A DNA stretch of 64,000 bases from Geomicrobium sp. JCM 19038 (lineage in GTDB: Bacteria; Bacillota; Bacilli; Bacillales; Marinococcaceae). Position 1 is the first letter of the stretch, and every line of letters starts with the position of its first letter. The position numbers and the translations under genes are program-made. The notes below the pieces were generated by a model, which was not told the origin of the DNA, did no database searches, and worked only from the letters and a program-made list of their open reading frames with translations. The stretch lies in assembly GCF_000698125.1 (NCBI RefSeq), contig NZ_BAXA01000008.1, positions 1 through 64,000 of the forward strand. The letters run 5' to 3'. Below are positions 19,114 through 29,358 of the stretch, in pieces.

Positions 19114-19832
19114 TTATTGCTCAGAGTGCTCGGCACGATAACGATTTTCACTTGATCGTGTGGCAAGAAATTGAAAAGAGTTTTGCAGAGTTCCGATGCC
19201 GTCAATGGTTACATCAATCGTATCAAGAACCCTACATGGAGATGCGTAACTGTCTGAGGTTAACATAAAGAGATCTCCATGCTGGATTTGAATCTGCTTT
19301 GTTACTTGTTCAAGAACATGAACGATATCATCAATCAATTCAGCGGGGTGCCAAGTAAACATATGCTGGTTGTTGCGATACGTATAGACCGTTGAATGGT
19401 TCAAATTCATCTGTCTAACGAAATCCATGGGCCGATTGAACACGCATAAAAGGACTCTGAATGCTCTTTTAGTGAATGTGGTGATTGATGGAATTCGCTC
19501 ACAATCGTAGCCCCTAACAGAGCTTCGCGAATTGCTTTTTTGCTTTTAAATTTGGGTTCGTGATCAAAAACAATTCCGATACCAGGTCGTGCTAAAAGCT
19601 CTGTCGCATTTATTGGGATTGTTATGTTCTCACGATGAGCGATGCAGCGTTCTCTCTGTACTTCATGCAACGTGACTTTAGGGTTATTATGACGGTCATA
19701 ATCTTTAGGGTGCAATGTGATCCGTTGAACGGATCGAGTAATGGGTAAATCAATCAAATCGACGTCAATGTATTCGCTTCGAGTGAAACGAATGAACGAG
19801 CTACTGGTTTTCAGTTTGGCTAATACGTCCAA
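19114..19832 (-). CDS. FAH/hydratase-fold protein, frameshifted and divergent
   Basis: About 239 aa if one missing base near 19410 is restored. The C-terminal half matches the fumarylacetoacetate hydrolase / 2-keto-4-pentenoate hydratase fold: GPWIS, then TVYTYRNNQHMFTWHPAELI, HGDLFMLTSDS and the closing IDGIGTLQNSFQF. The metal-binding acidic triad expected in the middle (E-x-E-x(n)-D) is not clear; IGIVFDHEPKFKSKKAIREA occupies that region. It may therefore be a diverged or inactive member. The probable start is TTG 19832 behind AAGGAATGGGGG, overlapping the end of the LysR gene by 32 bp, so the two are translationally coupled and functionally linked (inference). Confidence 0.5.
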
Positions 19833-20721
19833 ATTCCCCCATTCCTTCCTTGACGATCGTAATGAAGTGTTCGGCTTGCTTTGATACGTAACGATCACTA
19901 GACCAAATCATGGCGGCATCGGCTTGAATTTCAATGTCCGTCAATTCAATCATCGCTAGGGCATCTGAATGAAATGCAAACAATGAGGATTTCGGTATAA
20001 TTGTTCCTCCTGTGCCTGCTGCAGCAAGTGCGATGAGTAAAGAGGCATCTGGACATGCACAGACAACGTTAGGCACGAAGCCGTGCCTTTTGCATTCATT
20101 TACAATTTTCTCATATTGACCAGTACCACTAATTCGATGAAGCAATAAAAGTGGGAGATCTTTAAGGTCCTTCATGCTCATCTGTTTTGTACTAGTTAAG
20201 CCAGGCCAATCTTTGGCGATGGCTAACACATAAGGTTCCGATGGTAATGAAACCGAAGAGATTTGTTCAAGCTGTACAGGTAATCTTACAATTGCAAGCT
20301 CAATTTCCCTTTGATGTAACTGCTCAGTCAGTGAATACGTATCCCCTTCACGCAAAGCAATTTGTACATCTGGATAGATCTGGCGAAGCGTTTGAATAGG
20401 ATGGATCATATAAGAAAAGCAAGATTTATTTACACCAATTTTCAACATGCCAAGCTTACCGCTCTCAATGGCTTTCGTTTCAAGCACAGCATCATCAATC
20501 GTTTGTAAGATCTTACATGCATGTTTGTATAAAGCTTTGCCAGCACTGGTCAACTCTAAATATCTACCGTGACGCTCAAACAGTGAAACGTTCAGTTCAT
20601 TCTCAAGTAACTTCAACTGTTGGCTTAGTGGGGGCTGAGCCATATGCAATTTTTTTGCTGCTTTTGTTACTTGCTTCTCATCGGCAATCGTCTTAAAGTA
20701 GCGGAGTTTACGTGTATCCAT
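19801..20721 (-). CDS. LysR-family regulator
   Basis: A 306-aa LTTR. The winged helix-turn-helix at residues 1-60 reads MDTRKLRYFKTIADEKQVTK ..AAKKLHMAQPPLSQQLKLLE, typical of CatR/CynR-like regulators. The effector domain covers about 90-295. ATG 20721 follows AAAGGA at 9 nt and begins the conserved helix, so it is preferred to the ATG 33 bp upstream. The gene overlaps the FAH-like gene and probably controls it. Confidence 0.85.
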   Translation of the reverse strand: MDTRKLRYFKTIADEKQVTKAAKKLHMAQPPLSQQLKLLENELNVSLFERHGRYLELTSAGKALYKHACKILQTIDDAVLETKAIESGKLGMLKIGVNKSCFSYMIHPIQTLRQIYPDVQIALREGDTYSLTEQLHQREIELAIVRLPVQLEQISSVSLPSEPYVLAIAKDWPGLTSTKQMSMKDLKDLPLLLLHRISGTGQYEKIVNECKRHGFVPNVVCACPDASLLIALAAAGTGGTIIPKSSLFAFHSDALAMIELTDIEIQADAAMIWSSDRYVSKQAEHFITIVKEGMGEFGRISQTENQ

Positions 20722-20840
20722 CCTTCTACATCCTTTCGGCAAGCAACTCAACACATTACAATAATGAGGAATATCTCTATCATATAATGAAAGCGGTTAC
20801 ATTTCAACTATTCAGATTACAAGGTTCGGAGGTCATTTAC

Positions 20841-20869
20841 GTAAAAAGGTGTCGAAGAACGACACCTTT
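20841..20869 (-). terminator. Terminator of the multidrug MFS gene
   Basis: A 10-bp perfect stem AAAGGTGTCG/CGACACCTTT with a 5-nt loop lies 22 bp after the MFS stop. Its T run on the minus strand is short. Confidence 0.7.
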
Positions 20870-20890
20870 CAAATGATAGGAGAGGAGGAA

Positions 20891-22271
20891 TTAACGGGGG
20901 TATTGACGTTCCTTTAAGAAGAACGTCAACGTGAGCGCAAGCAACGAGAGCAACGCCATGACAATTAGCGCAAACGTAGTTCCCCAATATGCACCAACAT
21001 CGTATGGTGCATTGATGGTGCTCGCTGTAGCGCTAATAATGGTCGATAAGAAAATAATTCCGAATGTCATTCCAAACTGACGTACAGTGTTAACGATCGC
21101 AGAACCATGAGCGATGTCTTCTTGGCTTAAGGCATTCATTCCAACAGTCACAAGAGGCATTAACGTTAATCCAAACCCAGCCATAAATAAGCAAAAATGA
21201 AGCATAATCCAGTATGGTGAACTGTCCATCGTTACGGTGTTAAGTAAGAGTAACGATGCTGCCGTACAGCTAAAGCCAATGAGTGCAATGGTTTTCCCTC
21301 CATATCGATCATACAAATTCCCACTAATAATCGTAATGATCGAAAGTAGAATGGTTCCGGGTACGAGGACAAATCCGGATAAAAACGCACTCGTTCCTAA
21401 TACATCTTGCGCAAACATCGGTAAGATCGTTTCAGCAGATAAAAGAAGCATCATGTTAATGAATACCAAAATCATGCTAGGCGAAACGTTGAGTGCTTGA
21501 ATAATGCCAAATTTAATACAGGTGTCGAATGCGTGAGCTGCCGCTTAATAAAACAGAATAGCGATACAACCCCAATCGCAATCGGAATGATAACTAACGT
21601 GTTTGTAAAGCCATAAACACTAATCATGCTTAATCCAAAGATAAATAAACCGAATCCGATGGCTGAAAGAACGATGGAAAAGAGATCTAACTTCGCGGGT
21701 TTCATCGGCAAGACGTTTTTCATCTGAACTATGGCGACGATTAATGTGCATGCAATGAGAGGTAGAAGAATCCAATGCAAAGATCGCCAAGTGAACAGAT
21801 CGATTACAATTCCAGAAATCGACGGTGCACTTGCGGGAGCAACATTCACCACCGCGCCTAACAATCCCATCGCAAACCCTCTGCGCTCGTATGGGAAGAC
21901 GGTTAACAGTATCGTCTGTACGAGCGGTAAGACGATTCCGGCACCGACGGCTTGCACGACCCGAGCGATGATTAGTGTGCCGAAATTAGGGCTAACCCCC
22001 CTATAAGCGTGCCAATAAATAAGCATAGTAAAGAAAAGATTACGAGCGTTTTCGCTCGGAAAATGTTTGATAAGTACCCTGTCATTGGAATAAGGATGAT
22101 TGTCGTTAGTAGAAATGCCGTCGTTAGCCACTGCACTTGTGTAGCATTCACATTAAATTCATCCATAATCGTCGGATATGCCGTAATCAATAAAAACTGA
22201 CTAAATGAAAATAAAAACGCCGATGCCAAAATAACGGTAACGACGCCTTTATATTGAAACGTTGTGCTCAT
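20891..22271 (-). CDS. DHA2-type multidrug MFS transporter, two frameshifts
   Basis: About 460 aa and up to 14 helices after repair, of the EmrB/QacA/LmrB group. Landmarks are VQWLTTAFLLTTIILIPMTG (motif D1 region), IIARVVQAVGAGIVLPLVQ (helix 4), FAMGLLGAVVNVAPASAPSI (motif C-like in helix 5) and SGNLYDRYGGK in the second half. Frame is lost at a C6 run on the plus strand (21996-22001; a seventh base restores it) and near 21478, where FRLSMILVFIN is expected. ATG 22271 overlaps the end of the TetR gene by 23 bp, so the two are coupled and the drug efflux pump is probably repressed by that TetR. Confidence 0.82.
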
Positions 22272-22857
22272 TCATTGTCGAACCTCCCTTGTGAATGCCT
22301 TGAAAAAAGATCGGCAAGATGGCTCGAACCCGTTCCTCATAGCGCGGGTTCTCAGCGAAGAAGAATTCAATAAGGCAACCTTCTGCTACGGTTAAAAACG
22401 CGAGTGAGATGTGTTGTACAGGTGACGAAAAGTGAAGTTGTTCGTCGCGCTGTTTGACTAAGATGTATCGAGCAAACCACCGCTCTAAATCAGTTAGAAA
22501 AGGCTTCGTATAGTGAAAGCAAGAGACGTGTTTTGGTGGAAAGTACAACACACGAATCATAAGTTTTAACTCTAAGCTTTGATCACTTTCTTTCATAAAC
22601 CAATGGAAAAAAGAATGAACAGTTGTTTGTAAGGGTTGATCTTTATGATTAACAAAAAAAGCTACAATCGCTCGCTTCCCTAGTTTCATAGCATGATTTA
22701 ATACGTGAAAGAAAATGTCTTCTTTGTTTTTATAATGTGCATACAACGATGCTTTACGAACTCCTACATCTTCAGCAATCTGCTGGAGTGAAACGGAGTC
22801 ATAGTCAAGGTTTGCAAAGTGATGCAAAGCAACGTTGCGAATTTTTATTGCGGTCAT
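22249..22857 (-). CDS. TetR-family repressor of the MFS pump
   Basis: A 202-aa regulator. The helix-turn-helix at residues 3-50 reads AIKIRNVALHHFANLDYDSV ..SLQQIAEDVGVRKASLYAHY. The C-terminal domain has a Phe/Trp-rich pocket (FHWFMKESDQ, FLTDLERWFARY). ATG 22857 follows GGGAGG. An imperfect palindrome just upstream is a candidate operator. The gene overlaps the MFS start. Confidence 0.85.
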   Translation of the reverse strand: MTAIKIRNVALHHFANLDYDSVSLQQIAEDVGVRKASLYAHYKNKEDIFFHVLNHAMKLGKRAIVAFFVNHKDQPLQTTVHSFFHWFMKESDQSLELKLMIRVLYFPPKHVSCFHYTKPFLTDLERWFARYILVKQRDEQLHFSSPVQHISLAFLTVAEGCLIEFFFAENPRYEERVRAILPIFFQGIHKGGSTMNEHNVSI

Positions 22858-22867
22858 TATTATCCTC

Positions 22868-22883
22868 CCTACCGTTCGTTAGG
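22868..22883. promoter_or_regulatory. Candidate TetR operator
   Basis: CCTACCGTTCGTTAGG, an imperfect 16-bp palindrome 10 bp upstream of the tetR start. It resembles the short ACCGTTCGTT-type operators of TetR efflux repressors. Confidence 0.4.
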
Positions 22884-23012
22884 TTGATCATCTCAGTGTA
22901 TAGAACTGTTGTCAAGGTACTCTTGGTACGTAGCGTGATTAACAATGTGGCTCTTTCCAGTTAATAGTGTAGTAGGTAACCTAAATACATCGAACTAGAG
23001 GAGTGTGTACGT

Positions 23013-23408
23013 ATGATTGAAATTAAAGTGAACGAACAGATTTTGCCCGCGCAACTTGCAACGGTATTTGCAGCATCAGGAATTAAGCGACCGGTTGATG
23101 ACCTTGACCGTTTGCATCAAATGCTCCAACATGCCAACTTGCTCATTACGGCGTGGGACGGGGAGAAACTTGTTGGGGTTGCCCGTAGCTTAACGGACTA
23201 TAGCTATTGTTGTTACCTATCAGATTTGGCCGTTGACCAAAGCGTTCAAGCAAAAGGGATTGGGCGTGCTTTAATTGAAGAAACAAAAAAACAAATCGGA
23301 GACAGCGTTACGCTCATCCTTCGAGCTTCAAACGTAGCGATGGATTACTATCCAAAAGTAGGGTTTGAGTTGGTCGACAATTGTTACATCATCCAAAAGA
23401 AAGCGTAA
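23013..23408 (+). CDS. GNAT-family N-acetyltransferase
   Basis: A 131-aa single-domain GNAT. Strands 4-5 and the acetyl-CoA loop are visible: CYLSDLAVDQSVQAKGIGRALIEE-type sequence near residues 67-91, with the Q/R-x-x-G-x-G/A motif as QAKGIG. ATG 23013 has AGGAG upstream. The substrate cannot be read from the sequence. Confidence 0.8.
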   Translation: MIEIKVNEQILPAQLATVFAASGIKRPVDDLDRLHQMLQHANLLITAWDGEKLVGVARSLTDYSYCCYLSDLAVDQSVQAKGIGRALIEETKKQIGDSVTLILRASNVAMDYYPKVGFELVDNCYIIQKKA

Positions 23409-23495
23409 TACGAAACAGTTCTGAGCAGACGAATAAAAGGGTTTGGTCGTGACGTTAGAGAAGAATAAGTTATGAATCTGTGAGGAGGCTTTCAT

Positions 23496-24530
23496 ATGGA
23501 TATGACGGTGTATAGAAAACGCTTTGAAAGATTTGCCATTGATGAGTGCGAGCAATCAAGTGAATTATATAAACATTTAGCGCTTGCTGTTGCAAAGGAT
23601 GATTCCTTACTAACGTTAAGTGCAGAAGCTCGGAAGGGTCAACCGGTTGCGAATTTGTTTTTTGCGTCTGTGCATTACTTGATATTAAAGGGAACTAAAC
23701 ACCCTGTGGCTGACTATTATGCAAGTGTTACTGACGAACCAAAGCCTATTGATGCGCACACGTTTACCGAGTTTAAGAGCTTTTGTGAAACGCATGAAAG
23801 TGAACTAACAGCACTGTTGCATGAAAAGCTAGTTCAAACGAATGAAGTTCGTCGTTGTGCTTACTTATACCCATTGTTCTCTTATATTTATGAAAAAGTT
23901 CAAGAACCATTGTCATGCATTGAAATTGGCACGAGCGCAGGATTGCAGTTGTTCTGGGATCAGTATCGCTACTCATATGAAACAGATCTCGTATACGGGA
24001 ATCCGTTTGCAGATGTGCATATTACGTCGAGCGTAAAAGGTGGAGACATTAACCCGACGTACTTACCGAGCACACCGCCACCAGTCGCTGCTCGAATTGG
24101 TGTTGATTTACATATTAATGACGTAAGTAAAGAAGAGGACCGTCTTTGGTTAGATGCTTTAATTTGGCCTGAACATCAAGAGCGAAGAGAGCTGTTTGAA
24201 CAAGCAGCCAGAGTCGTTCAATCTCAAAAAGCACAGCTTATTGAAGCTGACGGTGTGTCGTCTCTATCATCTTTAGTTGAAAAATGTCCTTCGCATTCTA
24301 CAGTCTGTGTTTTCCATACTCATGTGGCCAATCAGTTTGATGAGTCGTTAAAACAACAACTAGAAGAGACCGTAAACGACCTTGGCGCCACCAGGAACCT
24401 TTTTCACGTCTACAACAATATGCGAGATTCCAAGTTGCGGATTGATTCCTACATCGACGGTACAAAAGAAACGCATGTGATCGGAGAGACGGACGGGCAT
24501 GGCAGATGGTTTGAATGGCTGCTTAATTAG
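23496..24530 (+). CDS. DUF2332 family protein
   Basis: A 344-aa protein of the DUF2332 family, recognised by the N-terminal SSELYKHLALAVAKDDSLL and GQPVANLFFASVHYL, the central CIEIGTSAGLQLFWD (a glycine-rich Rossmann-like turn) and the C-terminal VCVFHTHVANQF. The middle part suggests a methyltransferase-like fold, but this is inference. ATG 23496 is 7 nt from GAGGAGG. Function is unknown. Confidence 0.75.
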   Translation: MDMTVYRKRFERFAIDECEQSSELYKHLALAVAKDDSLLTLSAEARKGQPVANLFFASVHYLILKGTKHPVADYYASVTDEPKPIDAHTFTEFKSFCETHESELTALLHEKLVQTNEVRRCAYLYPLFSYIYEKVQEPLSCIEIGTSAGLQLFWDQYRYSYETDLVYGNPFADVHITSSVKGGDINPTYLPSTPPPVAARIGVDLHINDVSKEEDRLWLDALIWPEHQERRELFEQAARVVQSQKAQLIEADGVSSLSSLVEKCPSHSTVCVFHTHVANQFDESLKQQLEETVNDLGATRNLFHVYNNMRDSKLRIDSYIDGTKETHVIGETDGHGRWFEWLLN

Positions 24531-24684
24531 CGGGGCATCAGAACCGTATACTTTTTACAGCTGTGACTTTCATGTTGCAAATGCAGTTACTTAAACGTTA
24601 ATCAGAACCACTTATGCATTGTTTACACTGTACGTTGTTGGTTTTAGGTAGGATAAGAATCATCCAATAACGAGGTGATTGACG

Positions 24685-24885
24685 ATGAATAGACGTTTAA
24701 TAAGGGCGATCGGGTTTGCGATTGTAGTTGGCGTCGTGACGGCCATCTTCACAGAGTTTCAATTAGGGAGCGTTCACGTGCTAGCAAGCTTCTCTGCGTT
24801 TCTTGGAACATTTGTAGCTTGGGCTGTGGTATTGCCAATTGTCGAGCGACTTAGTAAAACGAAAGGCTCTTCTAAGCACGAGTGA
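24685..24885 (+). CDS. Small two-TM membrane protein
   Basis: 66 aa with two hydrophobic segments (about 6-22 and 30-52) and a basic tail. ATG 24685 follows GAGGTG at 8 nt, so the TTG 6 bp upstream is less likely. I do not recognise the family. It is transcribed in the same direction as the carbonic anhydrase gene 90 bp downstream. Confidence 0.6.
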   Translation: MNRRLIRAIGFAIVVGVVTAIFTEFQLGSVHVLASFSAFLGTFVAWAVVLPIVERLSKTKGSSKHE

Positions 24886-24974
24886 TGAATTATCAATCAA
24901 TCATAGTCAAATGCTTCATTTAGGTGTACCCTAATAGAAACGATTTTGAGTTTATTTGGGGAGGCGTGTGCTCG

Positions 24975-25535
24975 ATGTCACACTTAGAAAATGTACTAGA
25001 ACATAATCGCAACTTTGTTATCAATGAAGACTTTAAGACGTTTAATACGTCAAAGTTCCCTGATAAAAAGATTGTCATTTTAACGTGCATGGATACGAGA
25101 CTTGTAGAAATGGTTCCACAAGCAATGAATGTTTCTCATGGGGATGCAGCGATCGTCAAAAACGCCGGCGCAGTTATTTCTCATCCGTTCGGAAGTATTA
25201 TGCGAAGCATACTTGTAGCTATTAATAGCTTAGGTGCAGAGCAAGTCTACGTAGTTGGTCATCATGATTGTGGAATGGCGCAATTGCATCCGGATACGCT
25301 CATCGAACAATCTGGTGTATCTCAAGAGAAGATCGACGTCTTAAAAAACGCTGGCATTGATTTAGATACGTGGCTCACTGGATTTGAACACGTTGAAGAT
25401 AGTGTGAGAAACAGTGTCAAAATCATCAAGAACCACCCGCTATTAGGAGAGCATATTCCTGTTCACGGTCTCGTTATTCACCCTGAAACAGGCAAGTTAG
25501 ATCTTGTCGTAAATGGGGAAGCTGCTCATTCTTAA
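24975..25535 (+). CDS. Beta-class carbonic anhydrase
   Basis: A 186-aa beta-carbonic anhydrase catalysing reversible CO2 hydration in the cytoplasm. Zinc ligands are Cys in TCMDTRL near residue 39 and His/Cys in VGHHDCGM near 98-101; the Asp-Arg dyad is in the same CMDTR motif. GDAAIVKNAGAVI near 58 is the second conserved block. The start is ATG 24975, 10 nt after GGGGAGG; a longer frame to 24924 has no ribosome-binding site. The size matches B. subtilis YtiB-type enzymes. Confidence 0.88.
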   Translation: MSHLENVLEHNRNFVINEDFKTFNTSKFPDKKIVILTCMDTRLVEMVPQAMNVSHGDAAIVKNAGAVISHPFGSIMRSILVAINSLGAEQVYVVGHHDCGMAQLHPDTLIEQSGVSQEKIDVLKNAGIDLDTWLTGFEHVEDSVRNSVKIIKNHPLLGEHIPVHGLVIHPETGKLDLVVNGEAAHS

Positions 25536-25560
25536 AATCAAACGTAAAGCATAGCGAAGG

Positions 25561-25597
25561 CAACAACAAGTCGCAGTCTTGTTGTTGCTTTTTTTAT
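25561..25597 (+). terminator. Terminator of the carbonic anhydrase gene
   Basis: A 10-bp perfect stem CAACAACAAG/CTTGTTGTTG is followed by a T-rich tract on the plus strand. Confidence 0.85.
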
Positions 25598-26623
25598 TTA
25601 GACTTGTTCATATAGGAAAGCAAGTGCTTCATCGTACAGCAATTCTGCTTCGTTTGTCGTCGCCACACCGCGAATCGTTGCCCGACCATCTTGGAACAAC
25701 ATCACTTGACGGTTTGCTTTACGAAGCATACAGACATCTGAAAACGGAAGGTAAGTCCATAAATGATTGCTACAACGTTCTCGTGGAAGGTGCAAATTTT
25801 GAGCCTCTTTAGGACGAATATGAACGCCAGATGACGCACATAGCCACTGGATGTTTCGCATGGATTGATCGGAACGTAATGAAGGGTACGTACGTTCATT
25901 GCCGCACGTTTGACATGTAGGTTTTTGTAACGGTTGAACAGCAATATACCCCGCATCACTTTCCCATAAATCAAATTTGTACATGGATGGTTGAACTTTG
26001 TCACCAGTTAGGATCTTCAAAGTGCTTGTTACTTGCTGGGCGGTAACCATTTGCACAGTTGTCCCGAGCACTCCGTAAGTGTCGCAATCTTCATCGTCTG
26101 TTAGAAAGGACTCAAGACAGCGAAAGCAAGGTCCGGACTGATTCGGAATAAATGGTAAGCTCAGACCATAACTTCCGGACAATCCACCATACACCCAGGG
26201 AATCCCCCATTTATAAGCGGCATCGTTAATGAGTAATCGTGTTTCAAAGTTATCAGTGCCGTCAATGATGACATCGACACCTTGCAGTAACTGTTGAATA
26301 TTCTCGTTGTGAAGTGATTGAAAACACCCCGTGACCTTAACTTCGGAATTGACTTCTTGCAGTCGTTTTGTTGCTGCTTTTACTTTTGCTCGATGCGCTT
26401 TGGCATCAAGTTCAGTATAGAGGAGCTGTCGTTGTAAGTTATGCTCTTCTACGAAGTCCCCATCAACGAGGGTGAGCTGCCCGATTCCAGCGCGAGCAAG
26501 CATCTCTGCGCTCATTGAACCGAGGGCACCAACACCCACAATGAGAACATGGCTTTCTCTAAGCCGCTTTTGTCCGAGTTGCCCGATCCCGTGGAATCGC
26601 TCTTGCTTCATATATTTGTTCAT
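25598..26623 (-). CDS. thiF: ThiF/MoeB-type adenylyltransferase
   Basis: A 341-aa E1-like enzyme that adenylates the C-terminal Gly of ThiS for sulfur loading. The ATP-binding loop is [20 protein letters not shown] near residue 30, with [16 protein letters not shown] near 54 and [16 protein letters not shown] near 116. Zinc is held by two CxxC pairs (CFRC near 168; CQTC near 236). A C-terminal extension of about 80 aa without rhodanese Cys closes the protein. It is last in the thiamine operon and overlaps the end of thiG by 4 bp. Confidence 0.88.
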   Translation of the reverse strand: MNKYMKQERFHGIGQLGQKRLRESHVLIVGVGALGSMSAEMLARAGIGQLTLVDGDFVEEHNLQRQLLYTELDAKAHRAKVKAATKRLQEVNSEVKVTGCFQSLHNENIQQLLQGVDVIIDGTDNFETRLLINDAAYKWGIPWVYGGLSGSYGLSLPFIPNQSGPCFRCLESFLTDDEDCDTYGVLGTTVQMVTAQQVTSTLKILTGDKVQPSMYKFDLWESDAGYIAVQPLQKPTCQTCGNERTYPSLRSDQSMRNIQWLCASSGVHIRPKEAQNLHLPRERCSNHLWTYLPFSDVCMLRKANRQVMLFQDGRATIRGVATTNEAELLYDEALAFLYEQV

Positions 26624-27384
26624 GAGTTTGCCCAGTTCTCCTGAGGACTGCTTGCAGTTGCTACGTTACTTTTGGGGATTCTCCCTGCTTCATAACCTTC
26701 TCTACCCGCAAGGATGGCTAACCGCATCGCATTCGCCATTTTTACAGGATCAGTTGCTTTTGCCACAGCGCTGTTTAGGAGGATTCCGTCTGCGCCGTAT
26801 TGCATCGCTTCACAAGCGTCGTGCGGAGCACCGATGCCGGCATCAACGATGACCGGTACTTTGGATTGTTCAATGATGAGTTGAAGGTTATACGGATTAA
26901 CAATGCCAAGACCACTTCCAATTGGTGAAGCGCCAGGCATAATCGCGTGCGCTCCAAGTGCTTCTGCTTCCTTTGCGAGCATCGGGTCATCAGAGAGATA
27001 AGGGAGCACAGTGAACCCTTCATTTAAGAGAATTTCTGTAGCTTTTAATGTCTCAACAGGGTTAGGGAGTAATGTAGGTGGATCTCCAATTACCTCGACT
27101 TTGATCATGTCGCAAATTCCTGATGAACGTGCAAGGCGAGCAAGCCGAACGGCTTCGTCGGCAGTTTTTGCACCTGCCGTATTCGGTAATAATGTGAATT
27201 CCTCGCGAGACAAGTGTTCAATCGGATCTGGACCGATATTGTCTAGGTCAATGCGACTTAAAGCGAACGTGAGCACGTTGGTTCTTGAAGCGAGCACCGC
27301 TTCTTGTTGTGTTTGTCCGTCTTCATACTTCCCTGTACCGAGTAATAATCGCGATTTAAATGAGTAATTCCCAATGTGTAACAT
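26620..27384 (-). CDS. thiG: Thiazole synthase ThiG
   Basis: A 254-aa (beta/alpha)8 enzyme forming the thiazole ring from DXP, dehydroglycine and ThiS-thiocarboxylate. Landmarks are [17 protein letters not shown] at the N-terminus, the Schiff-base Lys region [16 protein letters not shown] near residue 100, and [20 protein letters not shown] followed by [20 protein letters not shown] 27384 has AGGAGG. It lies 5 bp after thiS. Confidence 0.95.
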   Translation of the reverse strand: MLHIGNYSFKSRLLLGTGKYEDGQTQQEAVLASRTNVLTFALSRIDLDNIGPDPIEHLSREEFTLLPNTAGAKTADEAVRLARLARSSGICDMIKVEVIGDPPTLLPNPVETLKATEILLNEGFTVLPYLSDDPMLAKEAEALGAHAIMPGASPIGSGLGIVNPYNLQLIIEQSKVPVIVDAGIGAPHDACEAMQYGADGILLNSAVAKATDPVKMANAMRLAILAGREGYEAGRIPKSNVATASSPQENWANS

Positions 27385-27388
27385 CTTA

Positions 27389-27592
27389 TTATCCTCCTCC
27401 TACAAATCGAACAATTTCAATTTTGTCACCAGATTCTAACTGAATGTGGCCTTGTTGGTCGGCGGTAAGTGCTACGCCGTTGTGTTCAATCATGACGTTC
27501 GTCGTTAGCAAATTAAAATGACGACGCAACTCTTGAATGCTTGATACTGAATCAGGTATATTGTGATTTTTCTGATTGATGATGATGTTCAA
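27389..27592 (-). CDS. thiS: Sulfur carrier protein ThiS
   Basis: 67 aa with a ubiquitin-like fold and the essential C-terminal GG (VRFVGGG; one extra Gly). ThiF adenylates this end and ThiG uses the thiocarboxylate. I prefer TTG 27592, which gives MNIIINQKN and sits 6-8 nt after AGGTAGG; GTG 27601 is too close to the ribosome-binding site. It overlaps the end of thiO. Confidence 0.9.
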   Translation of the reverse strand: MNIIINQKNHNIPDSVSSIQELRRHFNLLTTNVMIEHNGVALTADQQGHIQLESGDKIEIVRFVGGG

Positions 27593-28672
27593 GATGCTCA
27601 CCTACCTTTATTGATGTGAATGCATCATTTACTTCATTGCCTAATAAGCGTTCTGTGACACGTTTTCCAGTGATTGGACCGAGTAAGATGCCATTACGGT
27701 TATGTCCACCAACGAGCCATACGCCACGTAGCGAAGGATGAGGCGATATGAAAGGTGAATTTACCGTGCTTTTTGGGCGTAAGCAGACCACATTGCTGTG
27801 ATCTCACTCTCTGTAATACCAGGCAAGAACGTCTGGATGTTCGTAAGCAACTCGAGCACGCCACTGACCGTGACAGAAGTGTCTTCCATATGGGTTGACG
27901 TTGCGCCAAGTAGCCACTCACCATCTTGCTTTGGTACAGCGTACCAGCCGTTGTAGAAGATCGTTTGTTTGTTTAAAGATCGTCGAGGTCGTACTTTGAT
28001 GATTTCTCCTTTGACTGGCGTTACAGGCCAAGGGGTGTTTGTGAGTGATTCGTGACCTGTGGCAATGACAATGTGTTCGCCAAAAAATGTTTCGGTACGT
28101 GTAGTCACAAGATGTGTAGAGATGGAAGTAGCGGTCGTATATGGAAACAAGTCTACGCCTAATTCAATTAATGAGTGCTCAAAGGCTCGTGCGACTTGAG
28201 TCGGTTGAACATGGGCTTCATTCTGGAAATACAAACCAGATAATGCTTCCTTATTTACTGCAGGTGCAAGAAGCTGCAGGGACTGTTGGTCTAGTAATTC
28301 AGCAACGTCACCATGTTGTAATTGCCAAGATTGGATGTCAGCCAATTGCTTGTACTCTGAATGTGTGAACGCGAGTTTAATGGCACCAGAAGAGGTCCAA
28401 CCAAGAGAGGTTGTCTGATATTCTAAAAGCTCGTCGCTAAGTGTCTTATATAGAGTGATGCTTTCTTTGGCTAAATGATAGAGCGGATCTGGTGAACGAA
28501 ATTCAGCTTGTATGCCGAGCATTCCTGCGGCCTTCGACGTTGTTCCGCTTCCTGGGGAGGAGCGATCTAAAAGTGCGACGCGTAACCCAGCTTTGGCGCT
28601 ATAAAATGCTGTGCAAAGTCCGATAATTCCAGCGCCAATAATGATAACGTCATACGCTCGTTGCTTCATCAT
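27552..28672 (-). CDS. thiO: Glycine oxidase ThiO, frameshifted
   Basis: A FAD-dependent glycine oxidase of about 373 aa supplying dehydroglycine for thiazole synthesis. The FAD-binding motif YDVIIIGAGIIGLCTAFYSA is at residues 6-25, and VALLDRSSPGSGTTSKAAGM follows. After the shift the C-terminus has LRPKSTVNSPFISPHPSLRG and GGHNRNGILLGPITG, the family's flavin- and substrate-contacting end. Near 27785 one G is missing (GGC expected in MWSGLRP). The start is ATG 28672 behind AAAGGAG, overlapping the tenI stop. Confidence 0.9.
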
Positions 28673-29265
28673 TGAACTCCTTTCGCAAATTGACGCGCTA
28701 TGGTTTTTGGAGAATCTGAATGCCAAATTGCAGACATAACCGCAACGCCTTGTGCACCTGCATCAAGGCATTGCATGGCGTTATGATTCGTCACTCCTCC
28801 AATCGCGTAAATGGGCACCGTTACATGGGATGCGATGTTTTGTAAGAATTCTAGCCCTCGTCCAGGTATGTCTTGTTTGCTAGGTGTATCAAAAATATGC
28901 CCGGCATATACATAATCAGCCCCTTGATCTGCGCAGTATTGTGCGGCGCTTTTATCATGAACTGAAGCACCGATCGTCATGTTTGGGTGTGCTTTTTTTA
29001 AAGTTTGCAACTGATCAAGCTGTGTTTCTTTAAGATGTACACCACCTAATCCCCAAGCGATTGCCGCTTCTGCATGGTAGTTTAAGATCAGTTGCTGCTT
29101 CGTAAATCCAAGACGTAATAAGTGTTCAATCTGTTGGCGTAACCGTTGTAGTGATGCATGTTGATTGCGAACGTGAAGAAGTTCAACTTCTTTCGCGCAT
29201 TGTTTGAGTGTACGTACTTGAATATGGAAAGGGATTTGTTCATCTGTAATGAGATGCCAATTCAT
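28669..29265 (-). CDS. tenI: Thiazole tautomerase TenI (ThiE-like)
   Basis: A 198-aa ThiE-superfamily barrel. GVHLKETQLDQLQTLK near residue 88, IGASVHDKSAAQYCADQGAD near 105 and IYAIGGVTNHNAM near 160 match TenI, which aromatises the thiazole phosphate. His in GASVHD is the TenI-type catalytic position. ThiE function is less likely because the operon otherwise contains only thiazole-branch genes. ATG 29265 has GAGGAG. It is the first gene after the TPP riboswitch. Confidence 0.82.
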   Translation of the reverse strand: MNWHLITDEQIPFHIQVRTLKQCAKEVELLHVRNQHASLQRLRQQIEHLLRLGFTKQQLILNYHAEAAIAWGLGGVHLKETQLDQLQTLKKAHPNMTIGASVHDKSAAQYCADQGADYVYAGHIFDTPSKQDIPGRGLEFLQNIASHVTVPIYAIGGVTNHNAMQCLDAGAQGVAVMSAIWHSDSPKTIARQFAKGVQ

Positions 29266-29287
29266 GGTAATTTCAACTCCTCAATAC

Positions 29288-29317
29288 AAAAAAGCCGCCC
29301 TTCGAGAAAAGGACGGC
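29288..29317 (-). terminator. Riboswitch-controlled terminator
   Basis: A 9-bp stem GCCGTCCTT/AAGGGCGGC (one G-U pair) is followed on the minus strand by TTTTTT. It lies between the TPP aptamer and tenI, so it is the expression platform. Confidence 0.85.
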
Positions 29318-29358
29318 AGAATCGTCTTGTACGGTACTCAAACAAAACACTGCATCAT

